Source: Flavobacteriales bacterium (GTDB lineage Bacteria > Bacteroidota > Bacteroidia > Flavobacteriales > Weeksellaceae). Taken from it: DNA of 19,145 bases. The notes below the pieces were generated by a model that saw nothing but the letters and a program-made list of their open reading frames with translations, searched no databases and had not been told where the DNA came from. The stretch spans positions 115,001 through 134,145 of the forward strand of contig JACJZS010000005.1 in the NCBI GenBank assembly GCA_020635515.1. Direction: 5' to 3'. Positions 6,849-14,102 of this stretch are shown piece by piece; position 1 is the first letter of the stretch; every line of letters begins with the position of its first letter. The translations under genes were made by a program, and so were the position numbers.

Positions 6849-7670
6849 TTAGTTTTCATTTTGTTCAACATATAAATCGGCAAATTTATTTACTAGCTCT
6901 TTTGATATTTTTCCAAGAAAATCTTTTCTCCAATTAATAATGTCATCCCGTAAATAATCAATATTTGCATTAATGAATTTCTCAATATCGTATTTTTCAA
7001 TCGAGCAAGAATAGAGATATTTTTTTTCAATATAATTTGTAGTTTCATCACATTTTTTTGAAGGAATGACCAATTTAATAAAATCAAGTTGTTCAAAATC
7101 TCTGAATGCTCTAACTGAATTTTCAAATAACTTTTTGAAAGCATAGTATTCGGAATCTGCAAAACCTTCTTTGTAGTATATTAACCTTTTTTTGTAGTTC
7201 GATTTATCTTCATCGAAGAAGTTAGTATTTTGCTTATTTCGTCGATTAAATTCTGATTTTGAAAGTTGCAGTCCTTTAATATTTTGATTGAAAAAATAAT
7301 CTACAGTTAATTCAATTTCATTAAGTTCATTGAACTTCAGAACATCCAATTTTAGATTTGAATTCTTAACTCTGTTTTTAGCTGCCTCAGAATAACCTTG
7401 ATTAGTTATCATAAAACCAAAATTTGCATTTACATCTTGCATCATTCCAATAAAACTTTCAATAACTTTTACGTCTATGTTTTTATTATAATATTTAGAA
7501 TCAACTATTCCAAGAATTCTTTTTCCAGCTAAATTTCCTCGAACTGCAAAATCAATTTGTCTCTCAACTTTACTGAAGATGCCGAAAATTGAATCATCAT
7601 ATTCAATTTCGCATTCAGGATAAGTTTCTTTTAAAAAGTCAAATAATTTTTGTTCGTATTCTTTCCACAT
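6849..7670 (-). CDS. Mrr/PD-(D/E)XK-like restriction endonuclease domain protein
   Basis: This 273-residue protein has an N-terminal nuclease-like fold. Residues about 25-105 carry ERQIDFAVRG (Asp40) and GIVDSKYY (Asp57-Ser-Lys59), a D-x(16)-DxK arrangement as in the Mrr_cat/restriction-endonuclease superfamily. Next comes IESFIGMMQDVNANFGFMIT, which resembles the helix and strand following the active site in Mrr-like enzymes. Residues 110-273 are Lys/Asn/Phe-rich and unrecognised, and could bind the target or a partner. There is no companion methylase in the cassette, so a type IV-like or defence-related role is possible, but this is inference. The leader is about 20 nt with no promoter. Confidence 0.7.
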   Translation of the reverse strand: MWKEYEQKLFDFLKETYPECEIEYDDSIFGIFSKVERQIDFAVRGNLAGKRILGIVDSKYYNKNIDVKVIESFIGMMQDVNANFGFMITNQGYSEAAKNRVKNSNLKLDVLKFNELNEIELTVDYFFNQNIKGLQLSKSEFNRRNKQNTNFFDEDKSNYKKRLIYYKEGFADSEYYAFKKLFENSVRAFRDFEQLDFIKLVIPSKKCDETTNYIEKKYLYSCSIEKYDIEKFINANIDYLRDDIINWRKDFLGKISKELVNKFADLYVEQNEN

Positions 7671-7691
7671 GGTTTGGGATTACTTGCAGCT

Positions 7692-7956
7692 AACGGCTCG
7701 AGGCTTCTCGCCGTTCCCCGATAGGGGTATGGCGTTTAAGCCTAAGATGTGTGCAGTCCCGTAGGGCTGCACCATCGTAAGGCGAGAAGCCTCGAGCCGA
7801 TGTGGTGCAATGTCCCGGAGGGCATTGCACCACATCGGTCTCGTATAAGCGCAGTAGCGGATTAAAAGCTACAAATTTTCGGATAGCAATATACATATTT
7901 AAACGCAAAAACGGTTCAAGTTTGCACTCAAACCGCTATTGCGTTTATACAATGTT
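7692..7956 (-). repeat. attC-like cassette junction, type A variant, carrying the 143-nt element
   Basis: It is 122 bp without the element (7695-7837). The arms GTATAAGCGCAGTAGCGG (about 7842-7860) and CCGCTATTGCGTTTATAC (about 7933-7950) pair with one G-T type mismatch. The right core GTTGTAGGCAG belongs to the sigma/YceI cassette. Confidence 0.8.
7695..7837. repeat. 143-nt GC-rich two-hairpin element, copy 3
   Basis: Identical by eye to copies 1 and 2. It sits between AAC of the core (GTTAGCTGC on the gene strand) and GTCTCGTATAAGCG of the junction stem, with CCG on both sides when read on the gene strand. Confidence 0.9.
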
Positions 7957-7967
7957 GTAGGCAGTTT

Positions 7968-8423
7968 TTATTTCTTTTTAGTTTCGCAAGTTCCATTACT
8001 ACCATAAGTTTCGCCTACTGTTTTAGCAACTGCCATTCCAAATATTATATGTCCCATTAAACTTCCCATAGCCATTAAAACCATAGAGCCTTCCATTTTC
8101 GGCATTGGCATCATCATTCCTATTATGCCCATCATAATTTGTGCAAATACAAAAGCAATAATTCCAAACACTGCTCCTTTTAACCAAACATTACTGATTT
8201 TATGTTTAAAAATGCATAGGTAGGTGTACGCAAAAGCAAACATTATACCTATCATAAAGTGTATTACCCAACCTACAACAACTGGCATACCTAACATTCC
8301 CGAAAGCATTTTAGGCGGTGACATTTTCGGCATTCCCATCATTGGGGCAACCATCATCACTACGGTCATAATGGCTGTACCAATAATTCCTGCTAATATT
8401 GTTCTTTGAATTCTTGTGTTCAT
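7968..8423 (-). CDS. Methionine-rich four-helix membrane protein
   Basis: In this 151-residue protein about one residue in six is Met, clustered in motifs such as MMVAPMMGMPKM and GMMMPMPKMEGSM. Hydrophobic segments lie at about 8-28, 45-68, 82-104 and 112-133, and a Lys-rich tail ends with a Cys. It resembles small Bacteroidota membrane proteins of DUF6789 type, but I am not certain of the family. It is the last gene of a three-gene cassette, 11 bp after the YceI gene and therefore co-transcribed. The Met clusters could bind copper or stabilise helix packing; that is inference only. Confidence 0.8.
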   Translation of the reverse strand: MNTRIQRTILAGIIGTAIMTVVMMVAPMMGMPKMSPPKMLSGMLGMPVVVGWVIHFMIGIMFAFAYTYLCIFKHKISNVWLKGAVFGIIAFVFAQIMMGIIGMMMPMPKMEGSMVLMAMGSLMGHIIFGMAVAKTVGETYGSNGTCETKKK

Positions 8424-8434
8424 AATTTTTTAGT

Positions 8435-9037
8435 TTATTTCATTCGGTTTAATTCCATTGGGATATGGATTTTCACTTCATCACCTACAACCATTGTTGC
8501 AGCCCAATCTCCTGTACCAACTCCGTAGTCTGTTCTGTCTATTGTGGTGTCAATGACTACGCCCAAAATGATTGTTCCTTTCATCATTGGGTGTTCCATT
8601 TCTCCTGTAATTTTCATTGGAAGAATTACATTTTTTGTCACGTCTTTAATAGTCAATTTGCCGTGAATCAAATATTCTTTATCAGATTTTTTCTCGAATT
8701 TGGTCGATTGAAAGGACATTTTTGGATACGTTTTTGCATCGAAAAAGTCTTTTGATTGCAGGTGTTTGTCTCTTTTAGTATCATCAGTATTTATGCTGTT
8801 GATTGATGCTGAAAAATCTGCTTTGCTACCTTTTAAATTGTTTGGGTCGAAATGAATCATTCCGTCAAAATCCGTAAATTTTCCTGGAACGGAAGAGAAG
8901 AAGTGATTGATTGAGAAATTGACTGAAGTGTGTGACTTGTCAATTTTCCACATTGTTGCATCTTGCGCATTTACAGAAAGTGTACTCAATGCAGTAATAG
9001 CTACTGCGAAAACCGTTGTTTTAATTTTTGAAACCAT
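8435..9037 (-). CDS. YceI family periplasmic lipocalin-like protein
   Basis: This 200-residue protein has a cleavable signal peptide (VAITALSTLSVNA, cut near residue 24-25). The YceI beta-barrel signature follows from the start: WKIDKSHTSVNFSINHFF, then FDGMIHFDPNNLKGSKADFS and later DKHLQSKDFFDAKTYPKMSF. YceI-fold proteins bind isoprenoid or other amphiphilic molecules in the periplasm and are often induced by stress. The length is normal for the family. It is the second gene of a cassette headed by a sigma factor (gap of about 95 bp), which suggests it is a target of that factor. Confidence 0.93.
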   Translation of the reverse strand: MVSKIKTTVFAVAITALSTLSVNAQDATMWKIDKSHTSVNFSINHFFSSVPGKFTDFDGMIHFDPNNLKGSKADFSASINSINTDDTKRDKHLQSKDFFDAKTYPKMSFQSTKFEKKSDKEYLIHGKLTIKDVTKNVILPMKITGEMEHPMMKGTIILGVVIDTTIDRTDYGVGTGDWAATMVVGDEVKIHIPMELNRMK

Positions 9038-9040
9038 TGT

Positions 9041-9131
9041 TTTAATATTTTAAAAGTAATGATAGCCAAAATGAACTATCTATACCTTTATACCAATAGT
9101 TTCAAAAAATCACCCAAGCAAGAGAAAAATT
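9041..9131 (-). promoter_or_regulatory. Intergenic region with possible ECF-type promoter for the YceI gene
   Basis: The 94-bp gap between the sigma-factor stop and the YceI start contains, on the gene strand, TGAAACT about 17-20 nt before GATAGTTC, an arrangement resembling an ECF -35/-10 pair. No perfect TAnnTTTG box is present. The assignment is weak, and a terminator is not evident. Confidence 0.25.
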
Positions 9132-9680
9132 TTATTTTTTTTGTCCTTGTTCGTCTTCTTCCTTTACTTTTCTAATTTGCTCAACGCATTTATGTTTTTG
9201 ATTTTGAGCATTATGTCTTGTCGAATAGCCATAATCTTTCTGAATTTGTTCTATGGCTTTTTTTTTAAAAAAAATGTCGTGAATAAGTCGGTTACAATGG
9301 TCTGTTATTTTAAGTAAGTAACCTTTAAGTTTTTCTAAATACGTTTTTTCATCCTCAATGGAATCATTAATTGAAGTCAAAAAATCATAAGATTGCAATT
9401 CGTCAACGGAAAGTTCGTAATTTTTGTCTCGAAGTTTTTTGAACCATAGATTTTTGCAAATGGCATAGACATATGTATCTATTGAAGCAGTCAATTGAAA
9501 ATCATCTTGACGAAGTTTTTCAACAAGCACCATCATTGATTCTTGAAAAAGGTCTTCTGCATCAGCTTGATTTCCGCTGTTATTTTGCACAAAATTTGAA
9601 ATTTTACCAAAATTATCTTTGTACAACTTTCCAAACGCAAAGTTGTTTTCAGTTTTTAAGTCGACTATTATGTTATTCAT
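9132..9680 (-). CDS. ECF-like RNA polymerase sigma-70 family factor
   Basis: This is a 182-residue protein. Region 2 spans about residues 15-85, with the promoter-melting/core-binding motif AEDLFQESMMVLVEKL and YVYAICKNLWFKKLRD. Region 4 spans about 130-178, with a helix-turn-helix AIEQIQKDYGYSTRHNAQNQKHKCVEQIRK. This is the two-domain layout of ECF sigma factors. It starts the cassette, with the ATG at 9680, about 35 nt after the core. No anti-sigma factor gene accompanies it, so its control is unclear. It probably directs transcription of the YceI and Met-rich membrane protein genes behind it, and perhaps host genes. Confidence 0.88.
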   Translation of the reverse strand: MNNIIVDLKTENNFAFGKLYKDNFGKISNFVQNNSGNQADAEDLFQESMMVLVEKLRQDDFQLTASIDTYVYAICKNLWFKKLRDKNYELSVDELQSYDFLTSINDSIEDEKTYLEKLKGYLLKITDHCNRLIHDIFFKKKAIEQIQKDYGYSTRHNAQNQKHKCVEQIRKVKEEDEQGQKK

Positions 9681-9714
9681 ATTCCATTTGTCGTGATTTC
9701 GTCAAATTGCCTAC

Positions 9715-9838
9715 AACGGTCTCGTGTATGAGTAGTAGCGGATTTCTACTTACAAACCTTACAGTTTTGCACTGACCTTTGTTTTATATTTTATCTTTCG
9801 TTTTATCAATTAAACCGCTATTACTTATACACATTGTT
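9715..9838 (-). repeat. attC-like cassette junction, type D
   Basis: The 124-bp junction has arms GTGTATGAGTAGTAGCGG (about 9724-9741) and CCGCTATTACTTATACAC (about 9815-9832). The right core GTTACCCAC belongs to the R-M cassette and the left core (gene strand CCGTTGTAGGC) starts the sigma-factor cassette. Confidence 0.8.
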
Positions 9839-9881
9839 ACCCACTGGCTTTATTCCGTTTTGCTTGGTTTTCAGCGTTGGC

Positions 9882-10724
9882 TTACACACAAAGTTTTATC
9901 AGTTTACAGTCCATTAATTTCACAGGATTATTCGGGTCTTTTATTTGTTTATCCTCAATACTAAATCCATTTTCTTTTATTTCTTCAAGTTTTGTTCTGC
10001 TGTCTTTTGGGAAACTACTGTATTTTTCGGTTGGAATTATGCAAACCAATTCAAAATCTTTTTCGGTTGTTTCGTGTAAATAGTTAAATACTTTCCTTGG
10101 GTTTTCAATTTGCCACATTCCTCTAATTCTCAAATTTGTTATTCCTAAAGGGTCAACTTGATTTACTCGACCTAATTCTTTAGTATCTGCAAAAACGACA
10201 TCTGGAATTGTTTTAATTCCGCTTGAAATTGTCGTTTTAATTCTTTGGTAGGTTTCGTGTTTGGCTGCATAAGAATTGCCATAAACCATCCACAAAGATT
10301 TTAAACTTGTATCAGTTGTATGCCCAACACAATAAATTAAATCTTTAACAGTCCAATCTTCACACTCTTTACATTCTTTCGTAATCATTGGACTTGTGTG
10401 TCTTAAATCCGTTTTTGGATAACTACTGTTTAATGCCAAACTCGAATTTGCACTTTGTGTTTTCTTAACCTCAATTGCATCACCGCCTTTTATCATTATA
10501 TCTGGTGGATTGTTTTGTGAACCTAACCAAGAAAATTTTTGATTATAGGTTTGCATTTTCTGCAATTCGTCAGAAACTCCAAAAGTTCCTGCAAAGGCAT
10601 CTTTGATGTAGTTTTCAAGAGCGTCTCCCATTCCGTTTGCTCGATTTCTACCTGAATACATTGCACGTATTTCAAAGTTCTTTTGATTTACGATGTTGTA
10701 AATTGCTTCTAAAATATTTGTCAT
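9882..10724 (-). CDS. Type II restriction endonuclease, NgoPII-like (expected target GGCC)
   Basis: This 280-residue protein closely resembles NgoPII-type endonucleases as I remember them: NRANGMGDALENYIKDAFAG, SWLGSQNNPPDIMIKGGDAIEVKK, then AETKELG/RVNQVDPL and RGMW(Q)IENP. The active site is PD-(D/E)XK: Pro74-Asp75 and Glu85-x-Lys87. It would cut unmodified GGCC. The ATG overlaps the methylase stop (ATGA), so translation is coupled and the nuclease is made last in the order C, M, R, as expected for safe establishment in a new host. Only one GGCC (5296-5299) was found by eye in the window. Confidence 0.88.
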   Translation of the reverse strand: MTNILEAIYNIVNQKNFEIRAMYSGRNRANGMGDALENYIKDAFAGTFGVSDELQKMQTYNQKFSWLGSQNNPPDIMIKGGDAIEVKKTQSANSSLALNSSYPKTDLRHTSPMITKECKECEDWTVKDLIYCVGHTTDTSLKSLWMVYGNSYAAKHETYQRIKTTISSGIKTIPDVVFADTKELGRVNQVDPLGITNLRIRGMWQIENPRKVFNYLHETTEKDFELVCIIPTEKYSSFPKDSRTKLEEIKENGFSIEDKQIKDPNNPVKLMDCKLIKLCV

Positions 10725-11770
10725 ACTGCTAATGCTTCTTTTACTTTTTTGATTGATTTTGGTTTTTCAACTTTATTTTCGTTTGCTTTCAGTTGTTCTT
10801 TTATGCTATTGGCTAAAAACTTTGCTAAATTGACTGGAACAGCATTTCCAATCATTTTGTAACCTGCTGCAACTTTTTTGTAATGAAATATGAAGTCGTC
10901 AGGAAAAGTTTGAATTCTCGCACATTCTCTTATGCTTAATCTTCTGTATAAATGTTCTTTTCCTGGTACAAAAACTCTAATATTTTGCTCAATAAATTTC
11001 ATTTTTGGTGCTTGTGGATGAATAGGTGCGTGTCGTCCACCTGCTTGAATTGTAAATGATTGTTCATCCCAGCTTCTCACACGATTTCTTGACATAAATA
11101 TTGTTGAAAAACTACCAATCATATATTCGTGATTTGGAATTGAACAATTTTCTCCATTTGTATTATTGTATTCTAAAGCAGGTAAAACACCTTCTTTTAA
11201 ATCTGAAATCGCAGATTCAAGCGTAATTTTCGGAAAAGTTTCAGTTGGAAATTGATATTTAAAATTCAAGTCTTTTCTAATTCCAATAAAAAACACTCTT
11301 TTTCTGTCTTGTGGAACGTTATAATCAGATGCGTTTAACATTTGAAAAGAAAGTTCATATCCAATTCCTGCATTTCTGAAAAGTTCTTTAATTCCTTCCA
11401 ATGCTTCTGAATGTTTGGAAATTAGCATTCCGCTTACATTCTCGGCTAAAAAGAATTTGGGTTGTTTAGCTTCTAATATTCTAATGAAATCGTAAAATAA
11501 TTGTCCTCTTTTATCTTTAATTCCTCTTGCTGCTCCAGCTTCACTCCAACTTTGACAAGGTGGACCACCAATAATTCCGTCACATTCTGGAACTTCATCT
11601 GCTGGAATGTTCACGATACTTCTTTTGTCAAGTACTGTATTTGGCTGATTCTTTTCGTAAGTTTCCCAAATTTCTTTGTCGTATTCATTTGCCCAAATAA
11701 CGTCAAAGCCTGCTTTTTGGAAACCTAAATCAAGTCCACCTGCTCCTGCAAAAAATGATACTATTTTCAT
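10721..11770 (-). CDS. C5 cytosine DNA methyltransferase of the R-M system (NgoPII-like)
   Basis: This 349-residue enzyme protects DNA from the neighbouring nuclease by methylating cytosine at C5. The ordered motifs are complete: motif I FFAGAGGLDLGF (about 6-17), motif IV GGPPCQSWSEAG with catalytic Cys72, motif VI ENV (110-112), motif VIII QDRKRVFFIG (154-163), and motif X YKMIGNAVPVNLA near residues 305-320. The target-recognition region (FSTIFMSRNRVRSWDEQ) matches that of GGCC-type M.NgoPII as I recall it. It overlaps both neighbours by 4 nt, giving a tightly coupled operon. Confidence 0.93.
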   Translation of the reverse strand: MKIVSFFAGAGGLDLGFQKAGFDVIWANEYDKEIWETYEKNQPNTVLDKRSIVNIPADEVPECDGIIGGPPCQSWSEAGAARGIKDKRGQLFYDFIRILEAKQPKFFLAENVSGMLISKHSEALEGIKELFRNAGIGYELSFQMLNASDYNVPQDRKRVFFIGIRKDLNFKYQFPTETFPKITLESAISDLKEGVLPALEYNNTNGENCSIPNHEYMIGSFSTIFMSRNRVRSWDEQSFTIQAGGRHAPIHPQAPKMKFIEQNIRVFVPGKEHLYRRLSIRECARIQTFPDDFIFHYKKVAAGYKMIGNAVPVNLAKFLANSIKEQLKANENKVEKPKSIKKVKEALAV

Positions 11771-12093
11771 ATTACTTTTTCTTTTAATGTTCTTCTATAT
11801 TCTGCTTTTTCCTCTGCAACTTTTAAAAGCTGTTTGGTACAGTTTGTTTCGTATATCTGTTTCCCGATTTGGTCGGTAACATATTCATTTCTTAATTCTA
11901 TGAGGTCGAGTTTGAAAATTTTGGCAAGTTTTGGCAATCTCTTTTCATCAAAGTCTCGCTTTCCGTTTTCAATTTTGCTCAAGTTTGCAGAGTCCAAATT
12001 CAATTTAGCCGCAAGTTGAGTTAAGGTCAATTCATTTTCGTTTCGTAAAAGTCGGATGTATTCTCCAAAAGTGGTTTTCATAAGACTTGTCAT
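11767..12093 (-). CDS. XRE-family regulator (C protein) of the R-M system
   Basis: This 108-residue protein has an N-terminal helix-turn-helix at about residues 10-65: YIRLLRNENELTLTQLAAKL, DSANLSKIENGKRDFDEKRL, as in controller proteins that time methylase and nuclease expression. The C-terminal 40 residues are helical and charged. Two starts are possible, ATG at 12093 or ATG at 12081. The putative promoter places the transcript start close to 12095, so the mRNA is leaderless from the first ATG or has a leader of about 14 nt to the second. Its stop overlaps the methylase start by 4 nt. Confidence 0.88.
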   Translation of the reverse strand: MTSLMKTTFGEYIRLLRNENELTLTQLAAKLNLDSANLSKIENGKRDFDEKRLPKLAKIFKLDLIELRNEYVTDQIGKQIYETNCTKQLLKVAEEKAEYRRTLKEKVI

Positions 12094-12108
12094 TTTTTGA
12101 CAAATTTA
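12087..12108 (-). promoter_or_regulatory. R-M promoter -7 box overlapping a palindromic operator
   Basis: On the gene strand TAAATTTG (complement of 12101-12108) matches TAnnTTTG exactly, with a TTG about 21 nt upstream as a weak -33 element. A perfect palindrome TTGTCA-N5-TGACAA (12087-12103) overlaps the box, the predicted start site and the first ATG, which is ideal for autorepression by the XRE regulator. Few other cassettes in the window have a visible promoter. Confidence 0.6.
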
Positions 12109-12179
12109 TAAATTTTTATTTGAACTTTTCAATTCGAGCGTTGGGGAATTTTAGCTCTTTTGGTTTTTAGCTTGTGGGT

Positions 12180-12304
12180 AACGGCTCGTATAACCGTCAG
12201 TTACGGGTTAATATACGTTAATTTTTCGGTTTGGCACTGTCGTTAGCAATTCCGAGTGGATTCGGACGTAGTCGAATCCGCCGTAATTGCGGTTATACAT
12301 TGTT
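12180..12304 (-). repeat. attC-like cassette junction, type B
   Basis: The 125-bp junction has arms GTATAACCG-TCA-GTTACGG (about 12189-12208) and CCGTAATTGCGGTTATAC (about 12282-12299), the TCA forming a bulge. An inner hairpin GGATTCG..CGAATCC lies at about 12258-12279. The same type occurs at 15864, 16511 and 17330. The left core starts the R-M cassette; the right core GTTACCTGC ends the pentapeptide-like cassette. Confidence 0.85.
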
Positions 12305-12315
12305 ACCTGCTGGCT

Positions 12316-13737
12316 TTATCTTTTAAATTTTCTAAAAGAAACTAATATTTCATAAATCCCTATTCCAATTAATATTTTGCCAAATATGAAAGGAATCCAT
12401 TCCCAAACATTTATCAGATATTCTCTACTTTGTGCCAAAGGATTATGAAAATCGGTCAGCAAAAAGTATCTAAAAAGCCCAATAAAGTATTCGCTATACG
12501 CCGAAGCACTACAAAGGTCAATTCCTCTATCAGAATTATGAATCGCATAAAATATTGAATAGAAAACAAATGCTACTAATAACGTTCTCTTAATTGCCTT
12601 TACCCAATCAGTTCCATTATTTGAGTAGAAAGAATTAACTCGTAAAATTGTCAAATCCCTACGTAACTTTTTACGATTAGCTTTTGGATTTAACTTTATA
12701 TTTTTTTTAAGTTCCTCTTTATATGAATTCAGTTCGTGAGCACGAAAATTGTCGTAATCTATTTTGTTATCAGCTCTTAATAATTGTTGTTTTATATTTC
12801 GCAGAGTTCTTTTATTACACTTACTAAATCGAATTATTTCTATATCGTCGAAGAAGGCTGGTTTCTCGAATATAGTTCTGTCTAAAAAAATCGAATTTAA
12901 TTCCATTTCTTGAAAAGAAGTAAATTCTTGAAATTTTGAAGTATCAATATGTAAGTCATAAAGAGTTGATTTATTGAAATATGTGTATTTCATAAAATTG
13001 CAACTTTCAAACTTTACTCTTGTTCTATTTTCATTTTTTAGGCTTTGAAATAATGCAGTACCACTAAAATCATTGAATGAGAATTTTGTGTCAATTCCAA
13101 AATCAGTATTAGAGAAGTTAGTTTTATTAAACTCGTTGTGTTTGAAATAGCTGTCTTCGACAACATTTAAAGTAAATTGAAAATCATTTTTGAATTTAGA
13201 ATGGTCAATATCAACTCTTTTAAATTTTGAGTTGTGTATTTTTACTCGGTTGATTTCACAGCCTGAAATTAAAAGATTACCATTTGATTTTAGGTGTAAA
13301 AAATCTAAAAACTTTACGATTTCGCAATTATGTATAGTAATATTTATATCGTGTGAAATTTCCTCATCTAAATTTTCTGCACATTGAAAAGTAAAATATC
13401 CAAGTTTATTTGGTGCTAAATGTAATTTCTTAACTGGTTTTGAAATATTTACAAATTGTATTTCCTGTACAACACAGTCTTTGAAAAAAACATCGTTTTC
13501 AAATTCGCAATCATCAAATCTAAAGGTATGAGTTAAATCAGATGTTTCTCCGATACTCAAATCCATAAAGTCTAATCTTTTTCCTGTGAATTTGCAGTTT
13601 TTGAATTTGTTAGAAAGAGTAATCTTATTCAAGTTTACATTCGTAACATTTTGGAAGTTTATTAAAAGGTCATTGTGTTCAGAAATCTCTGTAGAAGCAA
13701 GTCGTCTTTTAAATTCTTTTTCGTTGATTTCTTCCAT
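12316..13737 (-). CDS. Membrane protein with N-terminal pentapeptide-like beta-helix
   Basis: This is a 473-residue protein. Residues about 35-290 have a recurring pattern of Phe/Leu at every fifth position with N/D/C between (FKNCKFTG, FDDCEFEND, FESCNFMKYTYFNKS), typical of degenerate pentapeptide repeats that fold into a right-handed quadrilateral beta-helix. Residues 300-370 are basic and helical. Two to three hydrophobic segments near the C-terminus (IKRTLLVAFVFYSIFYAIH and about 440-465, WIPFIFGKILIGIGIYEILV) anchor it in the membrane. The arrangement recalls pentapeptide proteins fused to ion-channel-like helices, but no selectivity filter is visible. Function unknown; it is the sole gene of its cassette. 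Confidence 0.8.
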   Translation of the reverse strand: MEEINEKEFKRRLASTEISEHNDLLINFQNVTNVNLNKITLSNKFKNCKFTGKRLDFMDLSIGETSDLTHTFRFDDCEFENDVFFKDCVVQEIQFVNISKPVKKLHLAPNKLGYFTFQCAENLDEEISHDINITIHNCEIVKFLDFLHLKSNGNLLISGCEINRVKIHNSKFKRVDIDHSKFKNDFQFTLNVVEDSYFKHNEFNKTNFSNTDFGIDTKFSFNDFSGTALFQSLKNENRTRVKFESCNFMKYTYFNKSTLYDLHIDTSKFQEFTSFQEMELNSIFLDRTIFEKPAFFDDIEIIRFSKCNKRTLRNIKQQLLRADNKIDYDNFRAHELNSYKEELKKNIKLNPKANRKKLRRDLTILRVNSFYSNNGTDWVKAIKRTLLVAFVFYSIFYAIHNSDRGIDLCSASAYSEYFIGLFRYFLLTDFHNPLAQSREYLINVWEWIPFIFGKILIGIGIYEILVSFRKFKR

Positions 13738-13767
13738 TTACGGATGTTTTTTCAGCTTGCAGGTAAC

Positions 13768-13910
13768 GGGTCGAGGCTTCTCGCCGTTCCCCGATAGGGG
13801 TATGGCGTTTAAGCCTAAGATGTGTGCAGTCCCGTAGGGCTGCACCATCGTAAGGCGAGAAGCCTCGACCCGATGTGGTGCAATGTCCCGGAGGGCATTG
13901 CACCACATCG
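13768..13910. repeat. 143-nt GC-rich two-hairpin element, copy 4, with a compensated stem change
   Basis: It matches the other copies except at two positions. The stem begins GGGTCGAGG instead of GGCTCGAGG, and its partner reads CCTCGACCC instead of CCTCGAGCC, so a C-G pair has become G-C and pairing is kept. The rest is identical by eye. Confidence 0.9.
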
Positions 13911-13970
13911 GTGTGTGTATGAGCAGTAGCGGAGTAAGAATGCCGAACTTTTCGGTTTAGACTGACATAA

Positions 13971-14027
13971 GCTACTTGCAAATTTCATTGGCTAAATTTA
14001 CAAAAAGTTAATGAATTTGCAAGTAGC
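13971..14027. repeat. 57-nt nested palindrome inside a cassette junction
   Basis: The arms GCTACTTGCAAATTTCATT (13971-13989) and AATGAATTTGCAAGTAGC (14010-14027) pair almost perfectly, with one extra T. The centre is AT-rich and contains TAAATTTA, as does the nested palindrome at 6714-6774. Confidence 0.8.
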
Positions 14028-14102
14028 GACATAAAATGTACTGCCCTTGAAATTAAGACTTTAACCCGCTATTGCTTATACACAATGTTGGTTGCAGTTT
14101 TT

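Larger units (their letters stand above)
13765..14089 (-). repeat. attC-like cassette junction, type D, with 143-nt element and nested palindrome
   Basis: The outer arms GTGTATGAGCAGTAGCGG (about 13914-13931) and CCCGCTATTGCTTATACAC (about 14065-14083) resemble the junction at 9715. Besides the element at 13768-13910, the loop holds a 57-nt palindrome. Removing both leaves 125 bp, the standard length. The right core GTTGGTTGC belongs to the WG-repeat cassette. Confidence 0.8.

Noticed and set aside
6893..7162. Second minus-strand ORF inside the nuclease-like gene
   Set aside because: It overlaps the C-terminal part of the better-supported 273-residue frame in another frame and has no features of its own.
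2636..13910. CRISPR array
   Set aside because: The repeated units are 143 nt and spaced kilobases apart with genes between them. There are no short regular repeats with spacers.
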